A stretch of DNA of 64,000 nucleotides from contig NW_022097996.1 of NCBI RefSeq assembly GCF_002288925.2, forward strand, positions 14,733,603-14,797,602, written 5' to 3'. Shown piece by piece: positions 36,301 through 46,757 of the stretch. Within the stretch, counting starts at the first letter, position 1; every line of letters starts with the position of its first letter. Made by a program: the position numbers and the translations under genes. Below the pieces are notes generated by a model, which worked only from the letters and a program-made list of their open reading frames with translations, ran no database searches and was not told the origin of the DNA. Source of the stretch: Delphinapterus leucas (taxonomy: Eukaryota > Chordata > Mammalia > Artiodactyla > Monodontidae).

Positions 36301-38559
36301 CGCAGCAACTGGAGAAAGCCCGCATGCAGCAATGAAGACCCAACACAGCCAAAAATAAATAAATAAATAAAAATTTTAAAAAAAAGTTAAATGGAATTTA
36401 TTTTGTGATAAATAAGATATGAGGCGCTCCCTGAATTGTTCTGAGTTACCATCTCATTCCTTATACTCGATTTAGCTGCTAATTTTTTGAACCTTAATTT
36501 ATAAATTAATCTAGGAAGAACTGAGATCTTTTAGATATTCTGTATTTTTCTTATGAAGAGAGGTAGCATTTTCAAGTCAAGGGTTTTATAATACCTCAAA
36601 TAGATGTGTGTTTTTCTTTGGCAAATTTCTCCTATTTCTTGTTGAGGCTGCGTCTTTGTACTACAAGTGTTCTGTAACCTTATGAGTTTATCTGACTCTT
36701 ATAATTCTTTATATAATTTATTATCTGCTACAATTTTTAACATTCATCCATCCATACATTCACATTTAAGTATTGTTGCTAAACCATTAGAGTTTTGTAA
36801 GAATACAATCATATATCAAATAATGACTATTCTGTCTTCTCCCTTCAAATATCCTACATTGTGTTTTTGTTTCACTTATGGCTGCATATGCCAGAATTTC
36901 AGAACAATGTTTGCCAGGCTCAGTTCTGGAACCCAGGACCCCTGATTAAGACCAAGGCTGTTCTCCACTGTGTTTTACAGGAACCAGCAGAAGCTGAAGC
37001 GTCTCACACGAGAAGAAGGCTGCTGGTTCCAGCAAACGGTGCAGACCCCACTGAAAGTGAGTGCTTTCCCCGGGCACTGGGGCAGGAGTGGAGGGAGGAG
37101 GGACAGTGTCCTAACTGCCGTCCCCATAGCTGTTAGGGCAACTCAGAGCAGGGATGGCTTGTCACTGGACCTTCGGGACTCTAATTCCCTCTCTGACCCT
37201 CTTCTTCTCCCCACCCTGCACCCCTCTGTCCCCTAACAGTGTCCCCTAACACCTCCCTGTCCTTCCCTGCCCCCCATCCTCCCTCCTCCCCTGTTGCTCA
37301 GGGCCAGGTTGGCCCACCCTGAGGCATCTAAGGGGCTGTGCCGTCCAGCAGGGCACCCAGGGGCCGCAGGAGGCTGTGGAGCACCTGACCTGTGGCCAAA
37401 TCTGATGAGCTGTAGTGTAACTCCATACTGCACTGCAAAGAATTGGTAGGAAAAAGGACTGTAATATGTCTCATTAACAGTTTGTTGTATATTGATTACA
37501 TGTTGAAATGAAAATTTTTAGAATATATTGAGTTAGTACCCTATTTTATGAAAATTAGTTATTACTTGTTACTTTTTACGTTTTTCAGGGTAGCTGTTAG
37601 AAAATATAAATTTGTATCCGGGGCCCACCTTATGTACCTATGGACGGTGTTGTGCACTACATTTCACACACGTCTCATTGAATCCCCAGTACAGTCCCGT
37701 GAGGTGGGTGGTGTTGGCTCCGTTTTACGGGTTAAATTCTTGCTCCGAGTCTGTCCCCATCTAGCTCTGCCACAGTGTCAGTCAGCGAGGCCGAGCTGGG
37801 CGTGAGGCCAGAGACCTTCCTCCCTCCAGGCCCTTGCTCTGTCCCCACTGCAGAGGTGGCAGCCAGGTGACCTCACTCTCGTGAGAACGGCAGGTGCCCT
37901 CCTCTGAGGTCTGTTGCACCACTGTGTCCCGCCCTCTGTCTCCTACCACAGACTGCCTTCTCCCTCCATGACGTCCATCTCCCCTCCCTGGTGGGCCCTC
38001 ATTCCCCGCTTAGGGCAGGACTCTCTGGAGACCTGGACTCCCTGCAGTGCTTTGGGCACAGGTGAGGCCTAGGCAGTGTGGCCTGATTCTCTGCTGATGG
38101 GAAGCATGTCAGGGACGCAGAGCAGCAGGTTCACCAGCAGGGGGCGCTCCTCAGCTCCCACCCTGGGGTCTAGGCCTGACTGAGGGTCCTCTGCCCTTTC
38201 TGAAGCCTGTCCCAACTCTGTCTCTCTGACTTTCCCTCAACCTAGGTCTGAGACTATTCTTCGATTACTTTGCAACCATCGTGCCGTGTGACTCCTGGGA
38301 TTTGCTCATGAGGAAGTTGGGCCTCACGCAAAATGAGATCCTTCTGGTCAGAGAAGGGGTCCGGGTCCCTCGGGATGCCTTGTATGAAATGCTGGATACT
38401 TGGGTCAGCAACAAGGGACGGGAGGCCTCAGTCAACACCCTGCTGGACGCCTTGGAAAAGCTGGGGCAAAGATTGGCAAAGGAGACAATTCAGGACCACC
38501 TGCTGGACTCGGGAAAGTATGTCTATGAAGATGGTGAAGCAGGCTCTGCTGTGTCCTGA
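27156..38559 (+). CDS. TNFRSF10A: TRAIL death receptor (TNFRSF10A/B-like), 10 exons
   Basis: Type I membrane receptor for TRAIL; family members recruit FADD and caspase-8 to trigger apoptosis. Ten exons join to 1269 bases, 422 residues plus stop, all with GT..AG borders and matching phases. Order: leader and signal peptide (1 to about 62), cysteine-rich domains (about 93-192), membrane span (about 197-219), acidic linker, death domain (about 319-422). With the 87-base intron after exon 5 retained it has 451 residues. Human TRAIL-R1 has 468 and TRAIL-R2 440 or 411. The juxtamembrane part (exons 7-8) resembles TRAIL-R1, the optional 29-residue insert resembles TRAIL-R2, and exon 3 resembles the decoy receptors. 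The 10A or 10B name is therefore uncertain, but a functional TRAIL death receptor is well supported. Confidence 0.93.
27411..27430. promoter_or_regulatory. Candidate p53 response element, intron 1
   Basis: GGGCATGTCC at 27411-27420 is a perfect p53 half-site (RRRCWWGYYY) and is followed directly by a poor second half (CGGCAGCACC). It lies 85 bases after exon 1. Human TRAIL-receptor genes carry a p53 element with this first half-site in intron 1. The aligned positions in units A (5268) and C (62651) read GGGTGCCTGC, which has lost the core. Confidence 0.6.
28200..28620 (+). repeat. Intron-1 block shared with units C and the inverted copy
   Basis: Aligns directly with 63840-64000 ('gagtccacaagt', 'tgcctgtttccc') and in reverse with 53190-53560 (both contain 'cagtctcagaaatctcatgg' or its complement). 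It shows that unit C and the inverted copy are TNFRSF10 duplicates. Confidence 0.85.
28625..29250 (+). mobile_element. Degenerate L1 fragments in intron 1
   Basis: L1 ORF2 phrases ('accctaatagtgaaacc', 'catgaccaagtgggttta', 'gatgcagaaaaagcattcga') with deletions. Confidence 0.65.
29361..29590 (+). mobile_element. CHR-type SINE
   Basis: 'ggggcttccctggtggtgca' head, long body ending 'caacgcggccaaaaataaat'. Direct duplication 'aaagaaagaaatatg' on both sides. Confidence 0.93.
30715..30820 (+). CDS. TNFRSF10A: TNFRSF10 exon 2
   Basis: 106 bases, phase 0 to phase 1, acceptor CTCCACAG, donor CAG|GTACAT. Encodes the signal-peptide end (IAAASA, likely cleavage region) and a Gln/Lys-rich linker ending in the first domain cysteine (LCLPG). 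Same length and pattern as in human TRAIL receptors. Confidence 0.9.
31637..31750 (+). CDS. TNFRSF10A: TNFRSF10 exon 3 (first cysteine-rich domain)
   Basis: 114 bases, phase 1 to 1. Encodes a TNFR cysteine-rich segment with the CTPC pair and the cluster SCLLCKICKSG. The segment VDYTNYSN contains one N-glycosylation sequon (NYS). The spacing of the cysteines is typical of TRAIL receptors, and the wording is closest to the decoy receptors' domain. Confidence 0.93.
32446..32557 (+). CDS. TNFRSF10A: TNFRSF10 exon 4 (second cysteine-rich domain)
   Basis: 112 bases, phase 1 to 2. Encodes SPCTSTKDTECQCKPGTFRE, the ligand-contact half of the second domain, and CYKCRTR. Acceptor GGTCTCCAG, donor CCG|GTGAGA. 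Confidence 0.95.
33338..33411 (+). CDS. TNFRSF10A: TNFRSF10 exon 5 (third cysteine-rich domain)
   Basis: 74 bases, phase 2 to 1. Encodes CPDGMVVATPCSPFSDLTC and the start of the stalk. It may extend to 33498 if the following intron is kept. Confidence 0.95.
33412..33498 (+). CDS. TNFRSF10A: Alternatively retained 87-base intron
   Basis: Bounded by GT (33412) and a pyrimidine-rich CAG (33498), so it can be spliced out. It is also open and in frame (29 codons: a Gly/Glu/Pro and then Ser/Thr-rich stalk including GEAPVPGETVT). Human TRAIL-R2 has two forms differing by a stalk insert of the same size and place. The stalk is rich in possible O-glycosylation sites. Confidence 0.75.
33499..33591 (+). 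CDS. TNFRSF10A: TNFRSF10 exon 6 (membrane span)
   Basis: 93 bases, phase 1 to 1. Encodes a short stalk (DTSQ), then the hydrophobic span VIKIVVGLSVCVLLLIVYIF and a basic cytoplasmic start (WRFYSQ). Donor CAAG|GTGAGG. Confidence 0.95.
34124..34155 (+). CDS. TNFRSF10A: TNFRSF10 exon 7 (mini-exon)
   Basis: 32 bases, phase 1 to 0, encoding GRGVDPKCLDK. Acceptor CTTCTAG, donor AAA|GTGAGT. It matches the short juxtamembrane exon of human TRAIL-R1 (DPKC motif). Confidence 0.88.
34618..34794 (+). CDS. TNFRSF10A: TNFRSF10 exon 8 (cytoplasmic linker)
   Basis: 177 bases, 59 codons, phase 0 to 0. Encodes VLFWRSHPLRGPGALDNAHN, then an acidic linker (LVPEQEAEEQ) and ends KRLL. Most similar to the same region of TRAIL-R1 and the decoy TRAIL-R4. 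Acceptor CTTCCCAAG, donor CTG|GTGAGT. Confidence 0.93.
35263..35288 (+). repeat. (CA)n microsatellite
   Basis: About 12 CA units in intron 8. The duplicate at 18945 has a longer run at the same place. Confidence 0.9.
35587..35801 (+). mobile_element. CHR-type SINE
   Basis: Complete cetacean-type SINE with A tail. Flanks 'agtccttcatc' and 'ggtccttcatc'. Absent from unit A intron 8. Confidence 0.95.
35857..35974 (-). mobile_element. Truncated SINE, antisense
   Basis: T-rich start, 'ggctgtgttgggtcttct' and 'ctaccagggaagcccagg' give an inverted SINE lacking its middle. The duplication 'taggtaggctttt' flanks it. Confidence 0.8.
36033..36381 (+). mobile_element. Full-length long-form CHR SINE
   Basis: About 350 bases with the tandem 'cgagccacaactactgagcc' type body and AAATAAATAAAT tail. 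Flanks 'ctaaatgga' and 'ttaaatgga'. Confidence 0.93.
36981..37056 (+). CDS. TNFRSF10A: TNFRSF10 exon 9
   Basis: 76 bases, phase 0 to 1. Encodes EPAEAEASHTRRRLLVPANG and ADPTE, the conserved lead-in to the death domain. Acceptor TTTTACAG, donor GAAA|GTGAGT. Confidence 0.95.
37640..37780 (+). mobile_element. MIR fragment in intron 9
   Basis: 'ctcattgaatccccagtaca' and 'gtgaggtgggtggtgttggc' followed by 'ccgttttacgggt' fit the MIR core. Confidence 0.6.
38246..38559 (+). CDS. TNFRSF10A: TNFRSF10 exon 10 (death domain, stop)
   Basis: 314 bases, 104 codons with the TGA at 38557. Encodes the whole death domain: LFFDYFATIVPCDSWDLLMR, the helix LGLTQNEI, then WVSNKGREASVNTLLDALEK and a C-terminal tail ending GSAVS. 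The core Trp and Leu pattern needed for the six-helix fold is intact, so apoptosis signalling is expected. The residue before DSW is Cys where human receptors have Phe. Confidence 0.97.
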
Positions 38560-38698
38560 GTGTTTGAGGACCTCAGCCTTTCAGTTGAAGACACTTTTTT
38601 ATCCTAATAGACTTGCACCTTTCATTTGTATTTGTTATTTGTATGTGTCATTCATGTTGATATGTATGCATTTAATGATGTGTAACATAATACACATC

Positions 38699-38704
38699 AT
38701 TAAA
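38699..38704 (+). terminator. TNFRSF10A: Polyadenylation signal ATTAAA
   Basis: ATTAAA 140 bases after the stop codon, followed by a T/G-rich region. It would give a short 3' UTR. Other downstream signals cannot be excluded. Confidence 0.5.
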
Positions 38705-38860
38705 GTGCAAACATATTGTGAATCCTCGTACTTTTATGTTTATATATATATTTATATAAGTGTAGAAAAAAATTTTGGAACTATACTTTCTAGGTTGTTC
38801 ATGTGGGTTACCTGGATGAGAGCTGGGAATCAAAAACGATTAGAAATACAAAAGGAGGAA

Positions 38861-39052
38861 ATTCCCTGGCAGTTCAGTGGTTAGGACTCTGCGTTTTCAC
38901 TGCTGAGGTCCCAGGTTCAATCCCTGGTCGGGGAATTAAGATACCAAAAGCTGCGAGGCAAAAAAAACCAAAACAACAACAACAAAAAGCACAAAAGAAC
39001 AAACACAAAACAACAACAACAACAAAAGCAAAAAAAAAAAAAAAAAAAAAGA
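38861..39052 (+). mobile_element. CHR-type SINE with CAA-rich tail
   Basis: 'gaaattccctggcagttcag' head, 'ggttcaatccctggtcgggg' and a long A-rich tail with CAACAA units. Confidence 0.85.
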
Positions 39053-39059
39053 AGGAAAG

Positions 39060-40905
39060 GAGAAAAAGCCCACTGTGGGGAGAGCACTGATAGCATCTTC
39101 TCCCTCAAAGGAAGTTTGGTCACTTTTGGATGCCTGGTGACTTCTCCAGGGCCCACTTTAAACATGTCAATTGTATAGCTGTGCGACTATTTACATTTTT
39201 TATAGGTAGGAGTTTACAACTGAGCAGAGGGTGAGGAGAAGTGGCATCCATGTGCAGCCCTGCATCTGGTGTCCGTGAACTGGGCTGTCATGCCTGGGCC
39301 TCCTCCTGTTCATCTGAATTGTCTATATAAAGGATCTCATGGCCTTCTGCAGAAGAGACTCACACAAAAATACTAGTTCTTAAATACTGTGAGAATTGAC
39401 CTAAAATGGCTGCTACATTAAGGTTTGGTCCTTTTATTGCTTTTTAAAAATATCTTTCTGCCATTAAACCCTTCTCCATAGTGTTCCAACTGCTGCAGGA
39501 TAATTTAATGGTGGAAGCAATTCTCAGGGGTTTTTGGTCTATTCCATCTCAAAGCTTTGTGTGTTGTCTTCCCTAAGGTTGATGTGGCTAATGTGGCCAA
39601 ACCTGGAATTGCCTGAATTTAGGCACATCAGGATATAGCATGTGGAGTCCACTTGAGTTTATAGAAGGGCCGACCCTGTGGTCTTGGTGCTATATGCCCC
39701 TGGCCCTGATGTCCCTCCCTTTTCTGGAAGTCAGGTGTTTCCTGCCTTTGCTGTTCCTTCTGTGCAGGACACTTTGCCTTCATCTTCAGTGGGAAATATA
39801 AATGGATTCTTGTCAATCAAATGTTGGGTCACTTGTCCCTTTCTCAGAAGACTTCCTTGAGTGCCAGTCTAAAGTATTAGCCTTGCCAGTGTCTGTCAGC
39901 TATATTCACTTGTTCGCATGTTTATTGTGTGTTTTACCAATGAGAATATTTAAGAAACATGAACTTGCATCCTATATTGCTTTATGCCAATGCAAATATG
40001 ATACTTTTGAAGTTTTACTTGAAAATTGGATGTCTGTTCAAGTGTCTTCTCAATGAGAGGACCCCTTCTTGAAGATTTTGTTAGAAATATGAAGCAATAC
40101 AAGAAATATCATTAGGTACAAAATACTCATGTGTTTATGAATTTGTGACCAAATTATGCAATGTTATATTTAAAATTTTATAATTTTATATAAATATGCA
40201 TTTTTATGAATTCGTGACCAAATTAAATATGCAATTTTATATAATTTTATGTGTGATTTTCTCCTCCATCCTCCTGTCCTCCTGTAGAACAGTGCTGAGT
40301 GACACAGGTACAGGGGTGTGTGTTCTTGCTGTGTGACCCGCTCCATCCTTCTCCCTTTTATGCCTCGGGCTCAAGCTCGCCTTGCATGGGTGTGTCTCCT
40401 GCTCTGACTCTGGATTTCTGGGCGCCAGGTTCCTGGGGGACTGGAATCCAGCTCCTCCTCCCTGCCCTTCCCCTGGGGGAGGACCCCAGCCTGGCCCGGC
40501 TTCCCCACAGCCTCCCCAGGTGATGTCTCTGGGCCACACCTGGGCCTGCTGGGCTCCCTTGACGTGCAGACCGGCTCTGACAGAGCTGCTGGGAAGTGGG
40601 GTGGGGCCCTGCTTGCTGGGGTCATTCTGTGACCCCTCACCTGGGGGCCTCCTGCAGCTCCTGGGCCTTTCTGTGCCTGCTGGCCTTTCTGCATCCTCAT
40701 CAGTGGGCCCAGTGGCTCAGCCCTGCAACCTCATGGAGCCCCAATTCCCTTGCCATTGGACTTCAGGCCCTGGCTCTCCCACCCACCAGAGTTCCTGGGA
40801 GGCCCCATGGTCCCACCCCTGTCCCCTTCCCCAGAGTGAAGGTGCTGAGTGCAGAGCTGCACACTCCCTTGGGCCCCCCTCCTGCCACTGCCCCTGCCTG
40901 TGAGT
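39060..40905 (+). other. 3' flank of the intact gene
   Basis: No exon seen. The part 40030-40905 is duplicated in unit A (17690-18560). Homology stops near 40905 in this copy. Confidence 0.6.
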
Positions 40906-42250
40906 TATTACATATTACATCAGGATTGGGAAGAAAGATATTTTAGATCACAAATCAGGAGGAAGAGGTGAATTTATAATTACTTTAAAATAAATCCTTG
41001 AAAAGAAATTTCCTGTATGAGGCCCTTGTATCGAATCATCTGAATCGTCCTTGAACTGGGCAGTCTGATTGGGCCTCCATCTGTTTCTGTGTCTGTCAAA
41101 GTTTTACTGGAGCCTGCGGGGTGAGAAGGTGAAGGTGTTAGGGGCGATATTCCATGGTCAATAGGCTTTCTTTCACAGTCCACTTGGGATGAACCTGAGC
41201 AGTTTTGCAGGATACGTAAAAGCCCGTATTACTAGAAATTACTCTAAAACTTAGTGTTTTAAAAACCTCAGCCTTTATTACATCACCATTTCTATGGATC
41301 AGGAATCCAGGCCCAGCGTAGTTGGGTTCTCTATTCTGGGTCTCACAAGACTGGGGCTGCGGTCACCGCAAGACCTGAGTGGGGAAGGACAAGCTTCCAA
41401 GCTCACACACAAGGTGGTGGCAGGATTCAGTTCTTGGGGGGCAGTTGGCAGGAGGCTACCCTGGGTCTTTGTGCTGTGAGCCTCTCCATAGGGCTGCACG
41501 CCACATAGCAGCTTCTTTCATCAGAGTGAGAGAGCAGGGAGAGACTGGGGGGAGTGTCAGGGTGACTGAAGTCACCGTCCTTCTACCCTGATCTTGAAAG
41601 AGACGTCCCACTACTTCTGCTGTTCCATTTCTCAATATTTTGTTTGAAACCCTGACAGATCTGAGATCCTACTAGTGAGTTAACAAGTTACCTTGCCACA
41701 GTTATATACGGGAGTCCTTGTGTGTCTGTGTAGACCTGGGTAGCATGTATGTATTTGTATCCATGTATACATGTGTATATGTATGTATACAAACATACAT
41801 GCTAGCAGACTATACACACACCATCACGTCGTGCAATTTCTGGATCAAGGATCAGACTGTTTAGTTGCCAAGCAAACTTAGCCCCGGTTACCCAAGCCCC
41901 AGGTCCCCATGGAGTGAGGGGGTAGAGGCAGACGTACCTGAGCACGCAGTGGGGTTTATGCCACTGGAGAGGAATCCCATATCATGAAACTCAGAGCTTA
42001 TATAGATGGTTGACACACCTGCGCCTGCTCTCCTCCTCAGTAAAAAAGATCATATACTTTACTCTGCAATAGAAACAAAGTCTCTTGGAGGAGAGAAGCC
42101 TAGAATGTGAGCACATGCCCCTGACAGGGAGGGGACAGCCTCTAAATCCCTCCAGGGAGGTAGCCAATCTCTACCTTCTAAGGCATGTTTACCACTCAAA
42201 GAGCCTTTAAACAAAGTAGCCCACAATCTTTGCTCAGAAAGCTTAAACTT
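40905..42250. other. No gene; old repeats
   Basis: Contains a block at 40905-40960 whose reverse complement occurs in intron 3 (32175-32245). An ancient dispersed repeat with 'aaacttagtgttttaaaaac' lies at about 41245-41540, and a similar repeat is at 56340-56560. No exon recognised. Confidence 0.45.
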
Positions 42251-42720
42251 TAAGCAAATCCGAAAAATGTCATCATGTCCATTTTATACATGCAAAACAA
42301 TAGTATGAAAGGCCAGAAATTCATCCCAAGTAGTAAAGAAGATAACCAGCAAGCACACAGCCTCACGGCCTGGATGTTAAACATTCACTCTGGAATTTCA
42401 TGAAATACAGATAAACTTCTAAACCCACACTATCTTGAGATTGGACAAATAGAAAACTCATTTTCAAAAATAGATTTCCACGAAAGCGTTAAGTGACTTT
42501 TCACCCACCCCTTTCCTGTGTCCTGAGTCATCTTTGCCATTTTTGGATTCCTCATACCCAGGTTTTACCATCTCTCATCACTTGTCTGCTGGTCTTCAGG
42601 TTTCCTCTTTCTTCTCTGTCCTTGTGGGCGCACCTCATGCTCTCCCTGCTGAATCACTGCAAAAGGTCTTTCATTTTGACAGCTGTCTCTCTCCTCCACT
42701 TACTCGTATAATCCTGTAGG
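42250..42720 (+). repeat. Block duplicated at 60.1-60.6 kb
   Basis: Aligns with 60110-60590, upstream of unit C: 'tatcttgagattggacaa', 'cacccctttcctg', 'aagtcatctttgcc' type phrases, 'gtttcctctttcttctct' and 'ctgctgaatcactg'. The segment 42720-43190 beyond it is unassigned. Confidence 0.8.
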
Positions 42721-43194
42721 AGCTCTGGAATCTTGCTGATCCAAACCACTTCCCAGGATTTCCACCCCTCCCCATGCCTCCCCCTGGAGAGTGTCCAAAC
42801 AATGTCTTATTAAGTGGCTTTTGCTCCATTCTCTGAGTCACTGAAACCATTTCCACACAAATGACCATTTTAATCTACGTATTAGCCTAGTTAAATAATC
42901 ATGGATTATAGAAACATATGCACACCAAAATGTTTCTTGTAGTATTATTCAAATGTCAAAAACTTCAAAATAATTAAAGTGTTCCCAATGGGATTCTGGT
43001 TAAATTACTGGTGTTAACACTCATGCAGTATGTTAGGGAGTTATTAAAAGTAATACTGTAGCAAAATAATTAATGAAATGAAAAAAATGTTCGAAATATG
43101 TTAAGTGGAAAAAATAAGATTATTAATAGTATTTACATGTGGTGGTTTTAAGACAGGTGCACAAATTCTTTGATATTTTTCTTTCAGAAAAAAA

Positions 43195-46100
43195 AAAAAA
43201 TCTGCCTGGATGACAGATCATCCAGACAGAAAATTAATAAGGAAACACAAGCTTTAAATGACAGAAAAGACCAGATAGATTTAATTAATATTTATAGGAC
43301 ATTCCATCCAAAAACATCAGATTACACTTTCTTCTCAAGTGCACACAGTACATTCTCCAGGATAGATCACATCTTGGGTCACAAATCAAGCCTCGATAAA
43401 TTTAAGAAAATTCAAATCGTATCAAGCATCTTTTCCGACCACAACACTATGAGATTAGAAATCAATTACAGGGGAAAAAAACGTAAAAACACAAACACAT
43501 GGAGGCTAAACAATACATTACTAAATAACCAAGAGATCACAGAAGACATCAAAGAGGAAATAAAAAAATACCTAGAGATAAATTACAACAAAAGCATGTT
43601 GATCCAAAACCTATGGCATGCAGCAAAAGCAGTTCTAACAGGGAAGTTTATAGCAATAAAAGCCTACCTCAAGAAATAAGAAAAATCTCCAATAAACAAT
43701 CTAACCTTACACCTAAAGCAATTAGCGAAAGAAGAACAAAAAACCTTCAACGTTAGCAGAAGGAAAGAAATCATAAAGGTCAGAGCAGAAGTAAATGAAA
43801 CAGAAACAAAGAAAACAATAGCAAAGATCAATAAAACTAAAAGCAGGTTCTTTGAGAAGATAAACAAAACTGATAAACCTTTAGCCAGACTCATCAAGAA
43901 AAAGAGGGAGAGGACTCAAATCAATAAAATTAGAAATGAAAAAGAAGTTACAATGGACACCACAGAAATACAAAGCATCCTAAGAGCAACTCTATGCCAA
44001 TAAAATGGACAACCTGGAAGAAATGGACAAATTCTTAGAAAGGTATAACCTTCCAAGACCGAATCAGGAAGAAACAGGAACAGACCAATCACAAGTAATG
44101 AAGTTGAAACTGTGATTAAAAGTCTTCCAACAAACAAAAGTCCAGGCCCAGATGGCTTCACAGGTGAATTCTATCAAACATTTAGAGAAGAGCTAACACC
44201 CATGCTTCTCAAGCTCTTCCAAAAAATTGTAGAGGAAGGAACACTCCCAAACTCATTCTATGAGGCCACCATCACCCTGATACCAAAACCAGACAAAGAT
44301 GCTACAAAAAACGTAAATTACAGACCTATATCACTGATGAATATAGATGCAAAACTCCTCAACAAAATACTAGCAAACACAATCCAACAACACATTAAAA
44401 TCATACACCATGATCAAGTGGGATTTATCCCAGGGATGCAAGGATTCTTCAATATATGCAAATCAATCAATGTGATGCACCATACTAACAAATGGAAGAA
44501 AAAAACCCATATGATCATCTCAATAGATGAAGAAAAAACTTTTGACAAAATTCAACACCCATTTATGATAAAAACTCTCCAGAAAGTGGGCATAGAGGGA
44601 ACCTACTTCAACATAATAAAGGCCATATATGGCAAACCCACAGCAAACATCATTCTCAGTGGTGAAAAACTGGAAGCATTTCCTCTAAGATCAGGAACAA
44701 GACAAGGATGTCCATTCTAGCCACTATTATTCAACATAGTTTTGGAAGTCCTAGCCATGGAAATCAGAGAAGAAAAAGTAATACAAATTGGAAAAGAAGA
44801 AGTAAAACTGTCACTGTTTGCAGATGACATGATACTATACATAGAGAATCTTAAAGATGCCACCAGAAAACAACTAGACTAATCTATGAATTTGGTAAAG
44901 TTGCAGGATACAAAATTAATGCACAGAAATGTCTTGCATTCCTATACACTAACAACGAAAGATTAGAAAGAGAAATTAGGAAACAATCCCATTCACCACT
45001 GCAACAGAAAGAATAAAATACCTAGGAATAAACCTACCTAAGGAGGTAAAAGACCTGTATGCAGAAAACTATAAGACACTGATGAAAGAAATCAAAGATG
45101 ACACAGAGAGATGGAGAGATATACCATGTTCTTGGGTGGAAGAATCAATATTGTGAAAATGTCTATACTACACAAAGCAATCTACAGATTCAATGCAATC
45201 CGTATAAAATAACCAGTGGCATTTTTTACAGAACTTGAACAAAAAATCTTAAAATTTGTATGGAGACACAAAAGACCCTGAATAGCCAAAGCAGTCTTGA
45301 GGGGAAAAAAATGGAGCTGGAGGAATGACACTCCCTGACTTCAGACTATACTACAAAGCTACAGTAATCAAGACAATATGGTATTGGCACAAAAAGAGAC
45401 ATATAGATCAATAGAACTGGATAGAAAGCCCAGAGATAAACCCACACACCTATGGTCAACTAATCTATGACAAAGGAGGCAAGGATATACAATGGAGAAA
45501 AGACAGTCTCTTCAATAAGTGGTGCTGGGAAAACTGGACAGCTACATGTAAAAGGATGAAATTAGAACACTCCTTAACACCATACACAAAAAAAACCTCA
45601 AAATGGATTAGAGACATAAATGTAAGACCGGACACTATAAAACTCAGAGGAAAACATAGGAAGAACACTCTTTGACATAAATCACAGCAAGATCTTTTCT
45701 GACCCACCTCCTAGAGTAATGGAAATAAAAACAAAAATAAACAGATGGGACCTAATGAAACTTAAAAGCTTTTGCACAGCAAAGGAAACTATAAACAAGA
45801 TGAAAAGACAACTCTCAGAATGGGAGGAAATATTTGCAAATGAATCAACGGACAAAGGATTAATCTCCAAAATATATAAACAGCTCATGCAGCTCAATAT
45901 TAAAAAAAACACACAACCCAATCCAAAAATGGGCAGAAGAACTAAATAGACATTTCTCCAAAGAAGACATACAGATGGCCAGGAAGCACATGAAAAGCTG
46001 CTCAACATCACTAGTTATTAGAGAAATGCAAATCAAAACTACAGTGAGGTATCACCTCACACCAGTTAGAATGGGCATCATCTGAAAATCTATAAACAAC

Positions 46101-46757
46101 AAATGCTGGTGAGGGTGTGGCGAGAAGGGAACCCTCTTGCACTGTTGGTGGGAATGTGAATTGATACAGCCACTATGGAGAACAGTATGGAGGTTCCTTA
46201 AAAATCTATAAATAGAATTACCATATGACCCAGCAATCCCACTACTGGGCATATACCCAGAGAAAACCATAATTCAAAAAGACACATGCACCCCAATGTT
46301 CATTGCAGCACTATTTACAATAGCCAGGTCATGGAAGCAACCTAAATGCCCATCGACAGACGAATGGATAAAGAAGATGTGGTACATATATACCATGGAA
46401 TATTACTCAGCCTTAAAAAGGAATGAAATTGGGTCATTTGTAGAGATGTGGATGGATCTAGAGACTGTCATACAGAGCGAAGTAAGTCAGAAAGAGAAAA
46501 ACAAATACTGTATATTAATGCATATATGTGGATCCTAGAAAAATGGTACAGATGAACTGGTTTGCAGAGCAGAAATAGAGACACAGATGTAGAGAATAAA
46601 TGTATGGACACCAAGGGGGGAAAGTGGCGGGGGGGCGGTGTGGGGATAGTGTGATGAATTGGGAGATTGGGATTGACATATATACACTAATATGTATAAA
46701 ATGGATAACTAATAAGAACCTGCTGTATATAAATATAAATAAAATAAAATTCAAAAA
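43195..46757 (+). mobile_element. 5'-truncated L1, ORF2 to 3' end
   Basis: Starts in the ORF2 endonuclease (frame 43170-43679 includes FSSAHSTFSRIDHILGHKSS and SDHN). It covers the reverse transcriptase (44112-44720, with [21 protein letters not shown] and [10 protein letters not shown]) and the catalytic FADD stretch near 44820, and ends with the C-terminal region (46296-46538). ORF2 is broken by stops at about 43680 and 44718 and by frameshifts, so it is inactive. It is among the better-preserved L1 copies here. Confidence 0.9.

Noticed and set aside
35587..36381. Regularly spaced repeats suggesting an array
   Set aside because: They are three independent SINE insertions, each with its own target duplication. 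No CRISPR or satellite structure.
43170..46540. Reverse-transcriptase gene
   Set aside because: It is L1 ORF2 with stops and frameshifts, so recorded as a mobile element and not as a host gene.
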